DNA from: Microvirga pakistanensis
GTDB taxonomy: Bacteria; Pseudomonadota; Alphaproteobacteria; Rhizobiales; Beijerinckiaceae
DNA: 64,000 bases
Assembly: GCF_004458765.1 (NCBI RefSeq)
Contig: NZ_SPJX01000253.1
Coordinates: 1 to 64,000, forward strand
Direction: 5' to 3'
Position 1 is the stretch's first letter. Each line of letters begins with the position of its first letter. The notes beneath the pieces were generated by a model. That model saw nothing but the letters and a program-made list of their open reading frames with translations, searched no databases and was not told the DNA's origin. This document shows, piece after piece, positions 34,918 through 43,472 of this stretch. The translations under genes and the position numbers were made by a program.

Positions 34918-36683
34918 GCCGGACCTCCCACGCCAATCACCTGTCCCCGATCGCCCGTGATCGGAAGGCGTACGACGATCGATTGGACTGGGATCGTCGG
35001 GCGAAAGCGGACTTCAGCGATCAGTCGCCCGTTGTCGAGATCGTCCTGAGTCATCGTGGTGGTGTCGCAGCGCACCGAGTAGCTCGTCGGCGGGCCCTCA
35101 CCGGCAAGCGCCCCGGCCGCGCGGACCGCCTCCAGCAGTCCCTCCATCGAGGCTGTGATCCGCGCCCAGAGGGACGGTCCGGACGGCTCGAACACGATTG
35201 ATTGTCCAATCTCGCGCGCCTGCCGGAGGAGCAAGGCCATCAGCCGTGCCACAGGGCCATCAGTCCAGACCGGATCGGCGCTTGTCGTGTAGTCTCCTGA
35301 CAACCGAAACGTGCCTTGGTGGCGGAAGATGCGGACTGTTCGAATACCCGAAGCAGGCTTCGTCTCGACGCTGCGGAGTGCGGAAAGTGGCAGCGATGCG
35401 GCCGAGAGAAACGTGCCTCGTCGCAGCGTGGAGCGCGCCAAGTGCCCGGCGAGAACGGAATCGGGCGGCATCAGCCCTTCCGGCGCGAGTTGAGAGAAGG
35501 CAGTGACCAGCCAGCCTTCCGCCACTTGCAGGAACGCGCTGTGTGGCACCGCTGCCGTCGTAGCATCGTTGGTCAGCCGGGGCAGGGCGGCGACGAGGAA
35601 CTTGTCTCGTTCATATTGGCGCAGCATGCCGATCATGCGATCGATGACGGCCGACCACAGCACCATCGATTCCGCGTCGGCGACTGGCGCAAGAAAGGAG
35701 GACGCGGCGGCCTGACCGCCGGGCGACGGGTCCGGCAGACATTCGGCGAAGGTGGCCTCCGGCTCCGGCACGGGCGCTGGCATTGCCGTAAGGCCCGGGC
35801 GGGGCGCGACAAGCTCGGGGAGGTCGGGAAGACATAGGAAGGTTGTATCGGCAAGGCCGTAGGCGTGGGCTGGCCCATAGCGGAATTGTGCATCGGCAAC
35901 CGGTTCCAAGAGCGGCGTCGAAAGCGCGGCGAGCGCCTCTTCGTGGCTGAGCTCGGCCTGCTCGGGCTCCTCCACTACGATCCGGATCAACGCGGCGCGA
36001 CGTTCCTCGCGCGTGCTGTCATAAGGCAGGGGGTCTCCCATCCGCACGATGACTGCCTGACGTCCGCCCGAGGCGAAGAATTGGCGCACAGCCTGGGCCA
36101 TGACGCTCGGCACCGTCCGGGCGCTTGCCCGGCGAGCGTCCGGGAAGCCGAGACTCGGATAGGGCAACACTGTCAGCGATCCTGCCCCATGCGAGAGGGG
36201 AAGCGCCATCGTCAGGGCGGGACGAGGACCGGAACCGAGCGAGACCTCGATCCGCAGCCCGGCTGCTGCGATCCGTTCGACTAATGCGGCGGGAGTGGCC
36301 GGGAGCGGCGTGAGGTCGATTTCGTGGATTTCCCCGTCGATAACGATAAAGAGCGTGGGCGAGACGCCCAATGTGGGCAAGCCGTCAGGAAGATCGCCGC
36401 CACGCACTACGGCGCGGGCCTCAACCCGGGCATCCGCGTTGTACAAGGCCTCGAATTCGGCGACATTCCGGATGGTAACGGGGCGGTTCAACAGCGGTCC
36501 GGCGCGTGCGGGTTTGGCATCGCTATCGCCGAAGAAGCGGCGAAGCTCGTCCCTGACCGATTGCGGCACCACGGCGCCGGAGCGCTCGGCGATCAGGCCG
36601 AAGAAGCAGGTGACGTCCATGCGCGTCGGGTCGGGCTGGTTCGGCAGCGCGTGATCTTCGAAGCGGATGGCAGTCGCAGTCAT
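34914..36683 (-). CDS. Contractile sheath protein 2
   Basis: The C-terminus has the sheath signature PTSYSVRCDTTTMTQDDLDN followed by GRLIAEVRFRP, equivalent to the same region in sheath 1. Upstream is a helix with PSGPSLWARITASMEGLL. The 589-aa protein is more divergent in its N-terminal half (VRDELRRFFGDSD, ITIRNVAEFEALYN-like strand) and shorter than sheath 1. eCIS loci often have two or three sheath paralogues, of which one can form the ring next to the baseplate. Confidence 0.85.
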   Translation of the reverse strand: MTATAIRFEDHALPNQPDPTRMDVTCFFGLIAERSGAVVPQSVRDELRRFFGDSDAKPARAGPLLNRPVTIRNVAEFEALYNADARVEARAVVRGGDLPDGLPTLGVSPTLFIVIDGEIHEIDLTPLPATPAALVERIAAAGLRIEVSLGSGPRPALTMALPLSHGAGSLTVLPYPSLGFPDARRASARTVPSVMAQAVRQFFASGGRQAVIVRMGDPLPYDSTREERRAALIRIVVEEPEQAELSHEEALAALSTPLLEPVADAQFRYGPAHAYGLADTTFLCLPDLPELVAPRPGLTAMPAPVPEPEATFAECLPDPSPGGQAAASSFLAPVADAESMVLWSAVIDRMIGMLRQYERDKFLVAALPRLTNDATTAAVPHSAFLQVAEGWLVTAFSQLAPEGLMPPDSVLAGHLARSTLRRGTFLSAASLPLSALRSVETKPASGIRTVRIFRHQGTFRLSGDYTTSADPVWTDGPVARLMALLLRQAREIGQSIVFEPSGPSLWARITASMEGLLEAVRAAGALAGEGPPTSYSVRCDTTTMTQDDLDNGRLIAEVRFRPTIPVQSIVVRLPITGDRGQVIGVGGPA

Positions 36684-36707
36684 CGGTTCGGCTCCGGAGC
36701 ATCGGTG

Positions 36708-37163
36708 TTATTCGGGCGTGCCGAGTTGCATGAATTCCATCACGTCATAGGCGATCTGCCATTCCTCCATAGCGACTTCCGTGCCGCCGGCGGCGGCCAG
36801 GGTCGGGCCGGTATATTTCACCGGAAAGGCTCCCGAGAGCTTCCATTGCTGGACGTCCTGATCGCTTTCGGACTGCATGACGACGCGGATCACGCGCTTG
36901 GCCGCCGGTCCCTGGGTCCAGACTTCCTTCATCCAGTCCCAGAAGCTCTTGGAGTCGATGATGCCGCGTTTCAGCGTCACGTTCTCGAACTTATGGACGC
37001 CCGGGACCTTTATGACGTGGTTCTGCTTGTCGGCGCCGGTCCGGTATTCTGCGACGGTGACCTCCACGTTCAGGCCACTCACATCGGAGAAGCCGCCCAC
37101 GATAGCGCCGCTCTCCTCGATCACGTTGAACTTGAAATTGCCATACGGTGCTTCGCGCGCCAT
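36708..37163 (-). CDS. Tail tube protein 1 (major tube, gp19/Hcp-like)
   Basis: The 151-aa protein is a clear T4 gp19-like tube subunit: YGNFKFNVIEESGAIVGGFS, VSGLNVEVTVAEYRTG, KFENVTLKRGIIDSKSFWDW, VQQWKLSGAFPVKYTGPTL and a C-terminal EEWQIAYDVMEFM. It is placed directly after the main sheath gene and is expected to stack into the inner tube that carries cargo. Spacing of 12 bases to the sheath stop suggests co-translation. Confidence 0.92.
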   Translation of the reverse strand: MAREAPYGNFKFNVIEESGAIVGGFSDVSGLNVEVTVAEYRTGADKQNHVIKVPGVHKFENVTLKRGIIDSKSFWDWMKEVWTQGPAAKRVIRVVMQSESDQDVQQWKLSGAFPVKYTGPTLAAAGGTEVAMEEWQIAYDVMEFMQLGTPE

Positions 37164-37175
37164 GGGTCAGTCCTT

Positions 37176-39602
37176 TCAGGAGCGTGCATCGGCGGTGGTC
37201 TGGCCGATCCGGAAGACAAGGAATTCCGCGGGCTTGATGATCGCCACGCCGACTTCGCAAATCAGGCGCCCGTTATCGAGGTCGTCCTGCGTGATGACGG
37301 ACCGGTCACAGCGCACGAAATATGCGGTTTCGGGCGTCGCACCGAGCAGGGCGCCATTGCGCCACTGGGTGAACAGGAAGGATGCGACCGCTTCACGAAC
37401 GTCAGACCAAAGGTCAGGCCCATTGGGCTCGAAGACGGCCCATTGCATGGAGACATAAATCGAGCGCTTTAGGAAATTGAGGAAGCGTCGGTCCGATACA
37501 TAAACGATCTCTCGGTCCGAGGTCGCGAGCCTGCCGCCATAGACGCGGTTGCCGCGTCCGTTGAGGTAGCGCAGCACGTTGATGCCGATCGGGTTCAGCA
37601 CCTCCTGGTGGCGTTGGTTGTAATCTCGCTCGAAGCCAATCGCCTCGCGGATGATCTCGTTGGCCGGCGTCTTGTGAACGCCCCGCGTCGCATCATTGCG
37701 GGCGAAAATTCCGCAGATATGACCCGAGGGCGGCACAGCGATCTCCCGCTGCACCGCGTCATTGCCGGGGCGGTAGAATGGATTGGCGATCCGCAGCCAT
37801 GGCGCGTAGAAGGCTGCATAGGTATTGTCGAACTGGCCGCGCGTCCGGCGAAGAGCCGTCATTTCCTGCCCAGGAGGTGGATCGCAGACGGCGATGCGGA
37901 AATTCGAGTCTTCCGCATGCGCGATTAGGGCGTTTCGTATTGCGTCGCCCAATGCGCCGTAAGCTGTCGTGCCTGGTGCGGCGACGATCGCAATGTCGTC
38001 GACCAGATTTAGGCGCTCAAGGGCATCGGTCATCGTCAGCAGTGCCGGTAGGGTACCGTCATTTCCGCCGGTTAGCCGGATCGTGGCGGTGAGAAGGTCC
38101 TCTGTGCTGGCCGTGCCGCTGGCAAACAACGCAGCATGGGTTTCCGCCCCGTTCAGCCCCGCTGTGAGCAGTGCCAGGGGGTCGCCAAGTGGCTCCTCGA
38201 CCGGATCCGTTACCGTAATCATCTTATGGCCGAAGTAACGGGGATGGCTGGCCGCGAACCCCAGGCCTTCGTAAGAGGTCGACACGCCGTCGACGCTTTC
38301 CCAGGCCAGAGACAATGTGACGATATGGTCCGCGTCGGATAGAATGGGAGCCGCGTCGATAGTGTTTGCTCCCGCGGCCCACACGCCGCCGCCTTGGTCG
38401 GTATGTTCCCGCCAGCCGGCCGCCGCCGTCGTCTCGCGGATGAAAACACGCCGTGCCACGCCGTCCGTCCCGGCGACGGGCGCGTTCAAAGCAGCGGCAT
38501 TGAAGCCGAGGGCAGTGAGTGCGGCCACGTTCCCAGGATCCGACAGATCGAGGACCGCGGTGTTGCCGGTCGATTGCGTTGACAGTCTCAGAAAGCCCGT
38601 GCCGGCCACCGTGTCGGCCGTCAAGGGGATGCTCGCCGCGGTCAGCAGGCCGTTGAGATCGGATGCCGTGATGGCGTCGAGGCGCGGCAGGCCCGTCCCG
38701 GAGGCGACAGTCTGGGGATCCGTGAAACCCAGAAGCGCCAGCTGGTTGACGGCGACGGTGACCGCAGATCCGACGGCATTCGATCGGATGGCGAGATTGT
38801 TGCCGTTCAGGACACATGATCCATTGGCAAGCGCGGCCGTAATCTCGTCGCGGATTGCCGTCCGAGCCCGCCCCTGTCCCTCCGCGATCGGCGCTGCCTG
38901 GGTGAGGCCATCAATCGAAACCGTCAAGACCACGCCTGCGGGCACGTCAATACTGGTGGGCACTGGTCCCGCTGCCTCGGCGGTCGCCGGCGTCGCGTTG
39001 AAGGTGATCGTCTGTGCCGCCGCACCGTTGACTCTGATGGCAAGCGTCGCGCCCGCTCCGACAGCACCCACCCTCGCGGTGGCGGCGACCCGGGCGGGCA
39101 ATGCCGCGACACCTCGGGTACGCGCCAGCGTCCCGACCGATGAAACCGCCAGAGTCACGTCGGTTGCCGGCGTGGCGATTTCGGAAATCGTTACGGTGCC
39201 GTTCGCGCCCGATCCGGGAAACCGCGAGCGCAGAATGAGGTGACGCGCATCGGCCGGCGTGGCGCCGACCAGTGCCGCCCTCGCAAAACCGTCGCTGCCG
39301 CCGGCAAGGAAAGCCCGGGAAATGTAAAGCCGCCGGCCACCTTCGTGGAAATACCCGCGGACAGCCAATGTCAGGTAATTGCGTGCGGGAGCGCCTCCGA
39401 GGCCGGAGATGTCGTAATCAGCAAGGCCGCCGTATAACCGCTCGAACTCACTAAAGCTGGTGACGAGCCGCGGTGGCCCTTCGATCGGCCCGTTGCGGGT
39501 TATCCCGACGAATCCCGTGGTGCTGGTGCCAACTCCCTGGATGGATGCGGCACGGAAACTTGTCTCTATCGGATAGACGCCAGGGGCAAGCAATTCGACC
39601 AT
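37176..39602 (-). CDS. Contractile sheath protein 1 (major sheath, 808 aa)
   Basis: The N-terminus (LLAPGVYPIETSFRAAS, VGTSTTGFVGITRNGPI, SEFERLYGGL) and the C-terminus (REAIGFERDYNQRHQEVLNP, GINVLRYLNGRGNRVYGGR, RCDRSVITQDDLDNGRLICE) are classical phage-tail sheath. Known eCIS sheaths are often about 350-500 aa. The extra length is a central insertion at about residues 110-430, rich in Ala, Val and Thr with Ig-like beta character, likely displayed on the outside of the contracted particle. The start at 39602 has GTGGGGAAA upstream. Confidence 0.92.
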   Translation of the reverse strand: MVELLAPGVYPIETSFRAASIQGVGTSTTGFVGITRNGPIEGPPRLVTSFSEFERLYGGLADYDISGLGGAPARNYLTLAVRGYFHEGGRRLYISRAFLAGGSDGFARAALVGATPADARHLILRSRFPGSGANGTVTISEIATPATDVTLAVSSVGTLARTRGVAALPARVAATARVGAVGAGATLAIRVNGAAAQTITFNATPATAEAAGPVPTSIDVPAGVVLTVSIDGLTQAAPIAEGQGRARTAIRDEITAALANGSCVLNGNNLAIRSNAVGSAVTVAVNQLALLGFTDPQTVASGTGLPRLDAITASDLNGLLTAASIPLTADTVAGTGFLRLSTQSTGNTAVLDLSDPGNVAALTALGFNAAALNAPVAGTDGVARRVFIRETTAAAGWREHTDQGGGVWAAGANTIDAAPILSDADHIVTLSLAWESVDGVSTSYEGLGFAASHPRYFGHKMITVTDPVEEPLGDPLALLTAGLNGAETHAALFASGTASTEDLLTATIRLTGGNDGTLPALLTMTDALERLNLVDDIAIVAAPGTTAYGALGDAIRNALIAHAEDSNFRIAVCDPPPGQEMTALRRTRGQFDNTYAAFYAPWLRIANPFYRPGNDAVQREIAVPPSGHICGIFARNDATRGVHKTPANEIIREAIGFERDYNQRHQEVLNPIGINVLRYLNGRGNRVYGGRLATSDREIVYVSDRRFLNFLKRSIYVSMQWAVFEPNGPDLWSDVREAVASFLFTQWRNGALLGATPETAYFVRCDRSVITQDDLDNGRLICEVGVAIIKPAEFLVFRIGQTTADARS

Positions 39603-39647
39603 CGTGATTTCCCCACTGCAGTGCGCCCGTGCGGCGCGGTTGTGCCA

Positions 39648-40409
39648 TCAGCTCAAATCGATCGTTAACGCGACGGAGACCATGCGCCCGGCGGTCAACT
39701 GGACGCCGGTTTCACTTGTCATCCGGATGCCTGCTCCTCCGGCTGCGAGATCGACCGGATCCACGGGCCAGCGGCGATCGGCATAAGCCTGAGCGCGAAT
39801 GTCGGTCGCGGTTTCTGCGGTCACGACCTGATCGTCGTCGGTCCGTGTCGGATCATTTTCGACTTCACGCAGGCTTGGTAGGCCAGGAACCGCCACCAGT
39901 GCCTGCCCGCGGTTGTTGGTAATGCTCCAGCCCAAGCGAGCGGCATCCCCACTCGTTGGAAGCACTTCCACCAAGGCACCGCGAACCGGCTGGCCATCCT
40001 GATCGACGACGTGGGCCATCACGCTGGCCCAGCTTGGCGAAAGATCCCTCGCCGCGCTCGGCGGCAAGGAAACTTCGATCGGAACCATAAGGTCGCGTAC
40101 GTCGTTGGCGGGATCCCAGCGCCGGGGCAGACGGATCGATCCCGCTGCTGGAAGGTAACGGCCCGCAGGATCCTCGATCTCGAAAGCAAAGGAGCGTGAC
40201 TCGGAGACGGGCGTTGTAGGCGGCGCATCGAAGGCGGCAATGTGGCCTTCAAGCCCCTCAGCCTCGACAATGGCATAAGCGCCGGAACGCGTTCGCTGGA
40301 AGGCGAGACCCGGCCCGCGAATGTTCAGCAAGCCCTGGATTGCAGCACCGGTCACCGCATCAACGGCACGGATCGCTGCCATAATGCGCCGGTCAACTCG
40401 CTCAACCAT
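39648..40409 (-). CDS. eCIS accessory protein with carboxypeptidase-regulatory-like beta domains
   Basis: I choose the ATG at 40409 (MVERVDRRIM), preceded by a strong GGAGGAAAGGAG; the longer frame to 40508 would overlap the DUF4255 gene heavily. The ~253-aa product has a beta-sandwich pattern twice. First comes RAVDAVTGAAIQGLLNIRGPG, and later VMAHVVDQDGQPVRGALVEV, the latter typical of carboxypeptidase-regulatory-like domains. It may decorate the particle surface or bind the sheath. The gene overlaps the DUF4255 stop by eight bases. Confidence 0.7.
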   Translation of the reverse strand: MVERVDRRIMAAIRAVDAVTGAAIQGLLNIRGPGLAFQRTRSGAYAIVEAEGLEGHIAAFDAPPTTPVSESRSFAFEIEDPAGRYLPAAGSIRLPRRWDPANDVRDLMVPIEVSLPPSAARDLSPSWASVMAHVVDQDGQPVRGALVEVLPTSGDAARLGWSITNNRGQALVAVPGLPSLREVENDPTRTDDDQVVTAETATDIRAQAYADRRWPVDPVDLAAGGAGIRMTSETGVQLTAGRMVSVALTIDLS

Positions 40410-41028
40410 CGACGAGACTCCTTTCCTCCCGGATGTCGAAACGATGCGCGACGACCGGGCCTGCGGTGGGAGGTACCGGGTTTTCGATCCGCACGACGCG
40501 TGCCACATAGCTGGTAGAGAGACGATACGAGGGCGTCACGGCGTCCCAGATGCGCATCATATCTTCATGGGACAGCTCTGACGGGCTTACTTGAATGGTC
40601 TCATCCGGGCGCCAGAAGGAGGCATGCACCAGGCGTCCGCGATCTAAGCTCGGGGCGGCGTGCAACTCCCGCATGGCCCAGGTCATCATTGTCTGCTCTG
40701 TCGCAACCGCACGGCTCCAGGCAGTCAGAAGATAATGGAGCTCTAAGCTGAGCGGTCGGCTTCGGGAGATACCTGGCGTGCGGCTGTCGGCGGCTGTACG
40801 TAGCAGCTTGTCGATACCAACCCTATACAGGTATAGCGTTACCTGGTTTCCATCGGGAGAAAAGTTGTTGGCCAGTTCTGTCGAGGACAATTGGGTGAAC
40901 GAGCAATCTTGGAGGACCCGCTGCTCTGCCGGCAGGCCGGCCTCGATTTGGCGCTGCAGCTGATAGGCGTCGCTGAGATAGCGAACAATACTCTCACCGA
41001 CCGAATGGACTGCGCCAACTCCCGCCAT
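40402..41028 (-). CDS. DUF4255 tube-terminator protein (Afp16/Pvc16-like)
   Basis: The 208-aa protein matches the DUF4255 (Pvc16 N-terminal) family: NQVTLYLYRVGIDKLLR, SRPLSLELHYLLTAWS, EQTMMTWAMRELHAAPSLDR, then SELSHEDMMRIWDAVTPSYR. Afp16-type proteins cap the distal end of the tube and fix its length. It is the first gene of the 37.5-kb minus-strand operon, so its upstream region (from 41029) should contain the main promoter, though I cannot point to boxes. Confidence 0.92.
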   Translation of the reverse strand: MAGVGAVHSVGESIVRYLSDAYQLQRQIEAGLPAEQRVLQDCSFTQLSSTELANNFSPDGNQVTLYLYRVGIDKLLRTAADSRTPGISRSRPLSLELHYLLTAWSRAVATEQTMMTWAMRELHAAPSLDRGRLVHASFWRPDETIQVSPSELSHEDMMRIWDAVTPSYRLSTSYVARVVRIENPVPPTAGPVVAHRFDIREERSLVDG

Positions 41029-41844
41029 AGCCTCTGCCTTCCACGATTTCCTGCAGAGACTTGCACGACGAAATCACATGCTGATCACGGTTCCGTCACA
41101 GGCGGGGTGTATCGGAGACGCCGGAGGAACGGCGTTTTATCCCTGGAATGTTCTCAGCCGGGATTAGCAGAAGGTGCGTCCGAAGACTGGCAACGAGTAG
41201 GTAGATGGTGTAAGCTCATCTCAAGGAAGGACCTGCGATCGACGCTGGCCCCAAGTCATGCGCGAGCGGTCGTGAGACCTCTCATGAAGCGTTGACACAG
41301 GAGCGCGTAGGTCAGTCATTGAACCGCGACGCGGAAGCCTCTCGGATGCCGACGTTCGTCTTTTGGGCGGAAGGCAGTATGACCCGACACGATCACGCGA
41401 GAGCTGGTTCGACCCGACGTGATCCGAAACCTAGCCAAAGCGGACGCTCCTTGAGGCCTGCGTAATGTGGTGGGTCGCCTAATCGCGGGCACTTTGCGAG
41501 CTTTTTCCAACAACTCATCCGCTTGGAATATAATTGGGACGAGGGAGCCCTGAGCAAAGCCGTGATCGGGTATGGTTCTTTGGCGTGCCGAATGCAGGGA
41601 TGCCGGGGCAGGAGCGTCTTCGCGGTTGACATCAGCCGCCCTATGATGGGCTTCCCCAGGCCAAATGATCCCATGTCGATGACGTAGTCCGTCTCATTGA
41701 TTTGCGGGTGAACCGCCTCGGAGGGAGTTATTCTGCCCGTGTTACGGCAGGGGATTCGCGGCGCATCCAGACGGGATGCGGACCGATGGCTGCTGGCACT
41801 TGGGGCCAGCATGAGGGAGAGGCTATACAGGGAAGGCCATTAGC

Positions 41845-41985
41845 CCCATCGAGCGATCGATGTGCTGACGGGATAACTGGACACCAGCATCACGTGCACG
41901 GTGAGGGCGAGTTTCCGCGCTACGGCAACCGCTGCGCGCTTGGAGTCAAGCTTGTCCTTGAGCGTGAGACCCAAGTGCGGAGGCC
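41845..41985 (-). pseudogene. Possible IS110-family transposase C-terminal remnant
   Basis: The minus strand reads LTLKDKLDSKRAAVAVARKL then ALTVHVMLVSS, which resembles the end of IS110-type DEDD transposases (K..KRAAVALARKLAV..H.ML pattern). No start, upstream catalytic part or element ends are seen. This is a short, weak match from memory. Confidence 0.3.
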
Positions 41986-42050
41986 ACATTCGTGATTGAT
42001 ACGCGGAGCATCACAGTCTCGGCCTCATACGGCACATCTCGGTCCAATAT

Positions 42051-42066
42051 TGTGATAGATCTCACA
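42051..42066. promoter_or_regulatory. Perfect CRP-type palindrome TGTGA-N6-TCACA
   Basis: TGTGATAGATCTCACA is an exact match to the CRP/cAMP-receptor half-site spacing, centred 65 bases upstream of the BTAD-regulator ATG at 42124. That places it where a class I/II activator or a repressor could act. It may also affect the divergent eCIS operon, about 1 kb away. Confidence 0.5.
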
Positions 42067-42123
42067 GACCTTGCGCTGAAGTCATGTTAAGATCTCGCTT
42101 TCAAAGCAGGTCGGAGCACATCA

Positions 42124-42993
42124 ATGGCTGGGTACCTCTTGAAATTGATGGGGCCGGTAAGCCTCACGCACATGAACGATAACGGTGGCATCTCCGAAAT
42201 CAATCTCTCCAGAACCAGTCAGGGCCTTCTGGCATATGTGGCACTGCATAGTTCGAAGGCGTCCATTTCGCGTGAAGCAGTTGCAGAAGCGCTGTGGCCC
42301 GAAACACCGCCGGAGAAATCGCGCAGCAATCTCAGCACTGCGCTTTGGCGCTTGAGGAACTCGGTCCGCAACCCTGATAGGGAAGAGCCGCTTATTGACA
42401 AGGGAAACCGGATAGCCATTGCTCCGAAGAGCGTGCTTTGCGTTGACGTGCATCAGTTGGCCGAGCACACCCAGGCGCTTACCCTCGCCGAAATCGATAC
42501 TTGGGACACTGCCGACGTCGCCACATTAGAGTCGGCCGTCAGCGCGCGGCGGGGCAATTTCTTGGATGGTGTGGAAGGAGAGTGGACTTATACTGCTCGG
42601 CAGACCTGTGCTGATATCTATGAGGCTGGACTGGAGGCTCTGATACGCTTCCACCGCCATCGCGGAAACCTGAAACGCTCGATCGACGCCGCCCGCCAGA
42701 TTGTCAATGACGACCCCTATCGCGAGGATATCCATGCCATGCTAGTCGAGCTCTATGCGCTGAGGGGACAGCGCAGCCGGGCAATCGCGCAATATGTGAA
42801 TTGCCGAGATCTCTTGCGCAGCGAGCTGGGCGTGAGACCAGGTGAGGCGCTGAGGGCTAGGCTGCACGATGCAGTTGGGCACAAGGGGCTGTCGAATCCG
42901 GAATTCCACGAGATCGTCCGCACGATGAACCAGACGATCGGCCTGCTTGCACGCCATCTCGACGATCTCCGTAATCTGATGGACGATAGGTAA
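42124..42993 (+). CDS. BTAD/SARP-type transcriptional regulator
   Basis: The 289-aa protein has an OmpR-like winged-helix N-terminus (about residues 5-95; SRTSQGLLAYVALHSSKASI, REAVAEALWPETPPEKSRSN, LSTALWRLRNSVRNP). A bacterial transcriptional activation (BTAD) all-helical domain follows at about 105-250 (AARQIVNDDPYREDIHAMLV, ELYALRGQRSRAIAQYVNCR, LRSELGVRPGEAL). Regulators of this class recur beside eCIS operons, so control of the divergent injection system is plausible. No effector-binding or ATPase domain is present. The start is preceded by AAAGCAGGTCGGAG. Confidence 0.88.
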   Translation: MAGYLLKLMGPVSLTHMNDNGGISEINLSRTSQGLLAYVALHSSKASISREAVAEALWPETPPEKSRSNLSTALWRLRNSVRNPDREEPLIDKGNRIAIAPKSVLCVDVHQLAEHTQALTLAEIDTWDTADVATLESAVSARRGNFLDGVEGEWTYTARQTCADIYEAGLEALIRFHRHRGNLKRSIDAARQIVNDDPYREDIHAMLVELYALRGQRSRAIAQYVNCRDLLRSELGVRPGEALRARLHDAVGHKGLSNPEFHEIVRTMNQTIGLLARHLDDLRNLMDDR

Positions 42994-43107
42994 GCTCGTT
43001 TAGGGGCACCTTCAGGTTAACCCGCAGGCGACCTGATGGCGGTATATGTGAGGTATGGATCGAGCCCATAATCCTAACTATGCCTGCCACCGCTTCCCGG
43101 CGATAGT

Positions 43108-43146
43108 TGAGGTGACACGGGCGAAGTGGTCCAGCCGCTGTGTTAG
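43108..43146 (+). repeat. IS3 left inverted repeat
   Basis: Starts TGAGGTGACACGGGCGAAGT and matches the reverse complement of the right end with a few mismatches (ACACGGGCG versus ACATGGCCG; CTGTGTTAG versus CTGTATTAG). Confidence 0.85.
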
Positions 43147-43185
43147 TCTGGCCGGCAAATTTCCTTGGGGCTCGGGAGGTTTGTC

Positions 43186-43467
43186 ATGCGCAAGAAGCGG
43201 TTCTCGGTGGAGCAGATCGTGGCGGTTCTGAAGCAGGCGAAGCTCGGTCTGCCGGTGGCCGACCTGATCCGCTAGATCGGCATCTCGGAGCAGACGTTTT
43301 ACCGCTGGAAGAAGCAGTACGCGGGCCTGGAGTCGGATCAGGTCCACGAGCTTAAGCAGGTGGTCGAGGAGAATGCCCGGCTCAAGCGGCTGGTGGCCGA
43401 GCTCAGCCTCGACAAAGCCGTGCTGCAGGATGTGCTGTCAAAAAAGTTCCCCGGCCCGCGCTCCTGA
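43186..43467 (+). pseudogene. IS3 orfA with internal TAG
   Basis: ATG at 43186 gives MRKKRFSVEQIVAVLKQAKL with the usual orfA HTH, but codon 30 is TAG (43273-43275). Reading through it continues IGISEQTFYRWKKQYAGLES and a leucine-zipper-like segment to TGA at 43465. The slippery heptamer A AAA AAG at 43440-43446 would allow the -1 shift into orfB, so the only obvious lesion is the stop. Transposition should be abolished unless the TAG is suppressed. Confidence 0.8.
43440..43446 (+). promoter_or_regulatory. -1 ribosomal frameshift heptamer A AAA AAG
   Basis: The heptamer lies in the orfA frame (TCA AAA AAG). A -1 shift there leads into K-K-V-P-R-P-A-L-L-K-Q and on into orfB without a stop. 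This is the classical IS3-family fusion signal that makes the OrfAB transposase. Confidence 0.7.
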
Positions 43468-43472
43468 AGCAG

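Larger units (their letters stand above)
41029..42123. other. Divergent intergenic region between eCIS operon and BTAD regulator
   Basis: About 1.1 kb lacks a convincing intact gene. It holds a possible IS110-type remnant (41845-41985, minus) and the CRP-like palindrome at 42051-42066. A 139-codon minus frame (41393-41812) is open but unrecognised. The left edge should contain the eCIS promoter. Confidence 0.5.

Noticed and set aside
41393-41812. 139-codon minus-strand frame in the intergenic region
   Set aside because: No family resemblance and atypical composition; most likely relic or chance frame.
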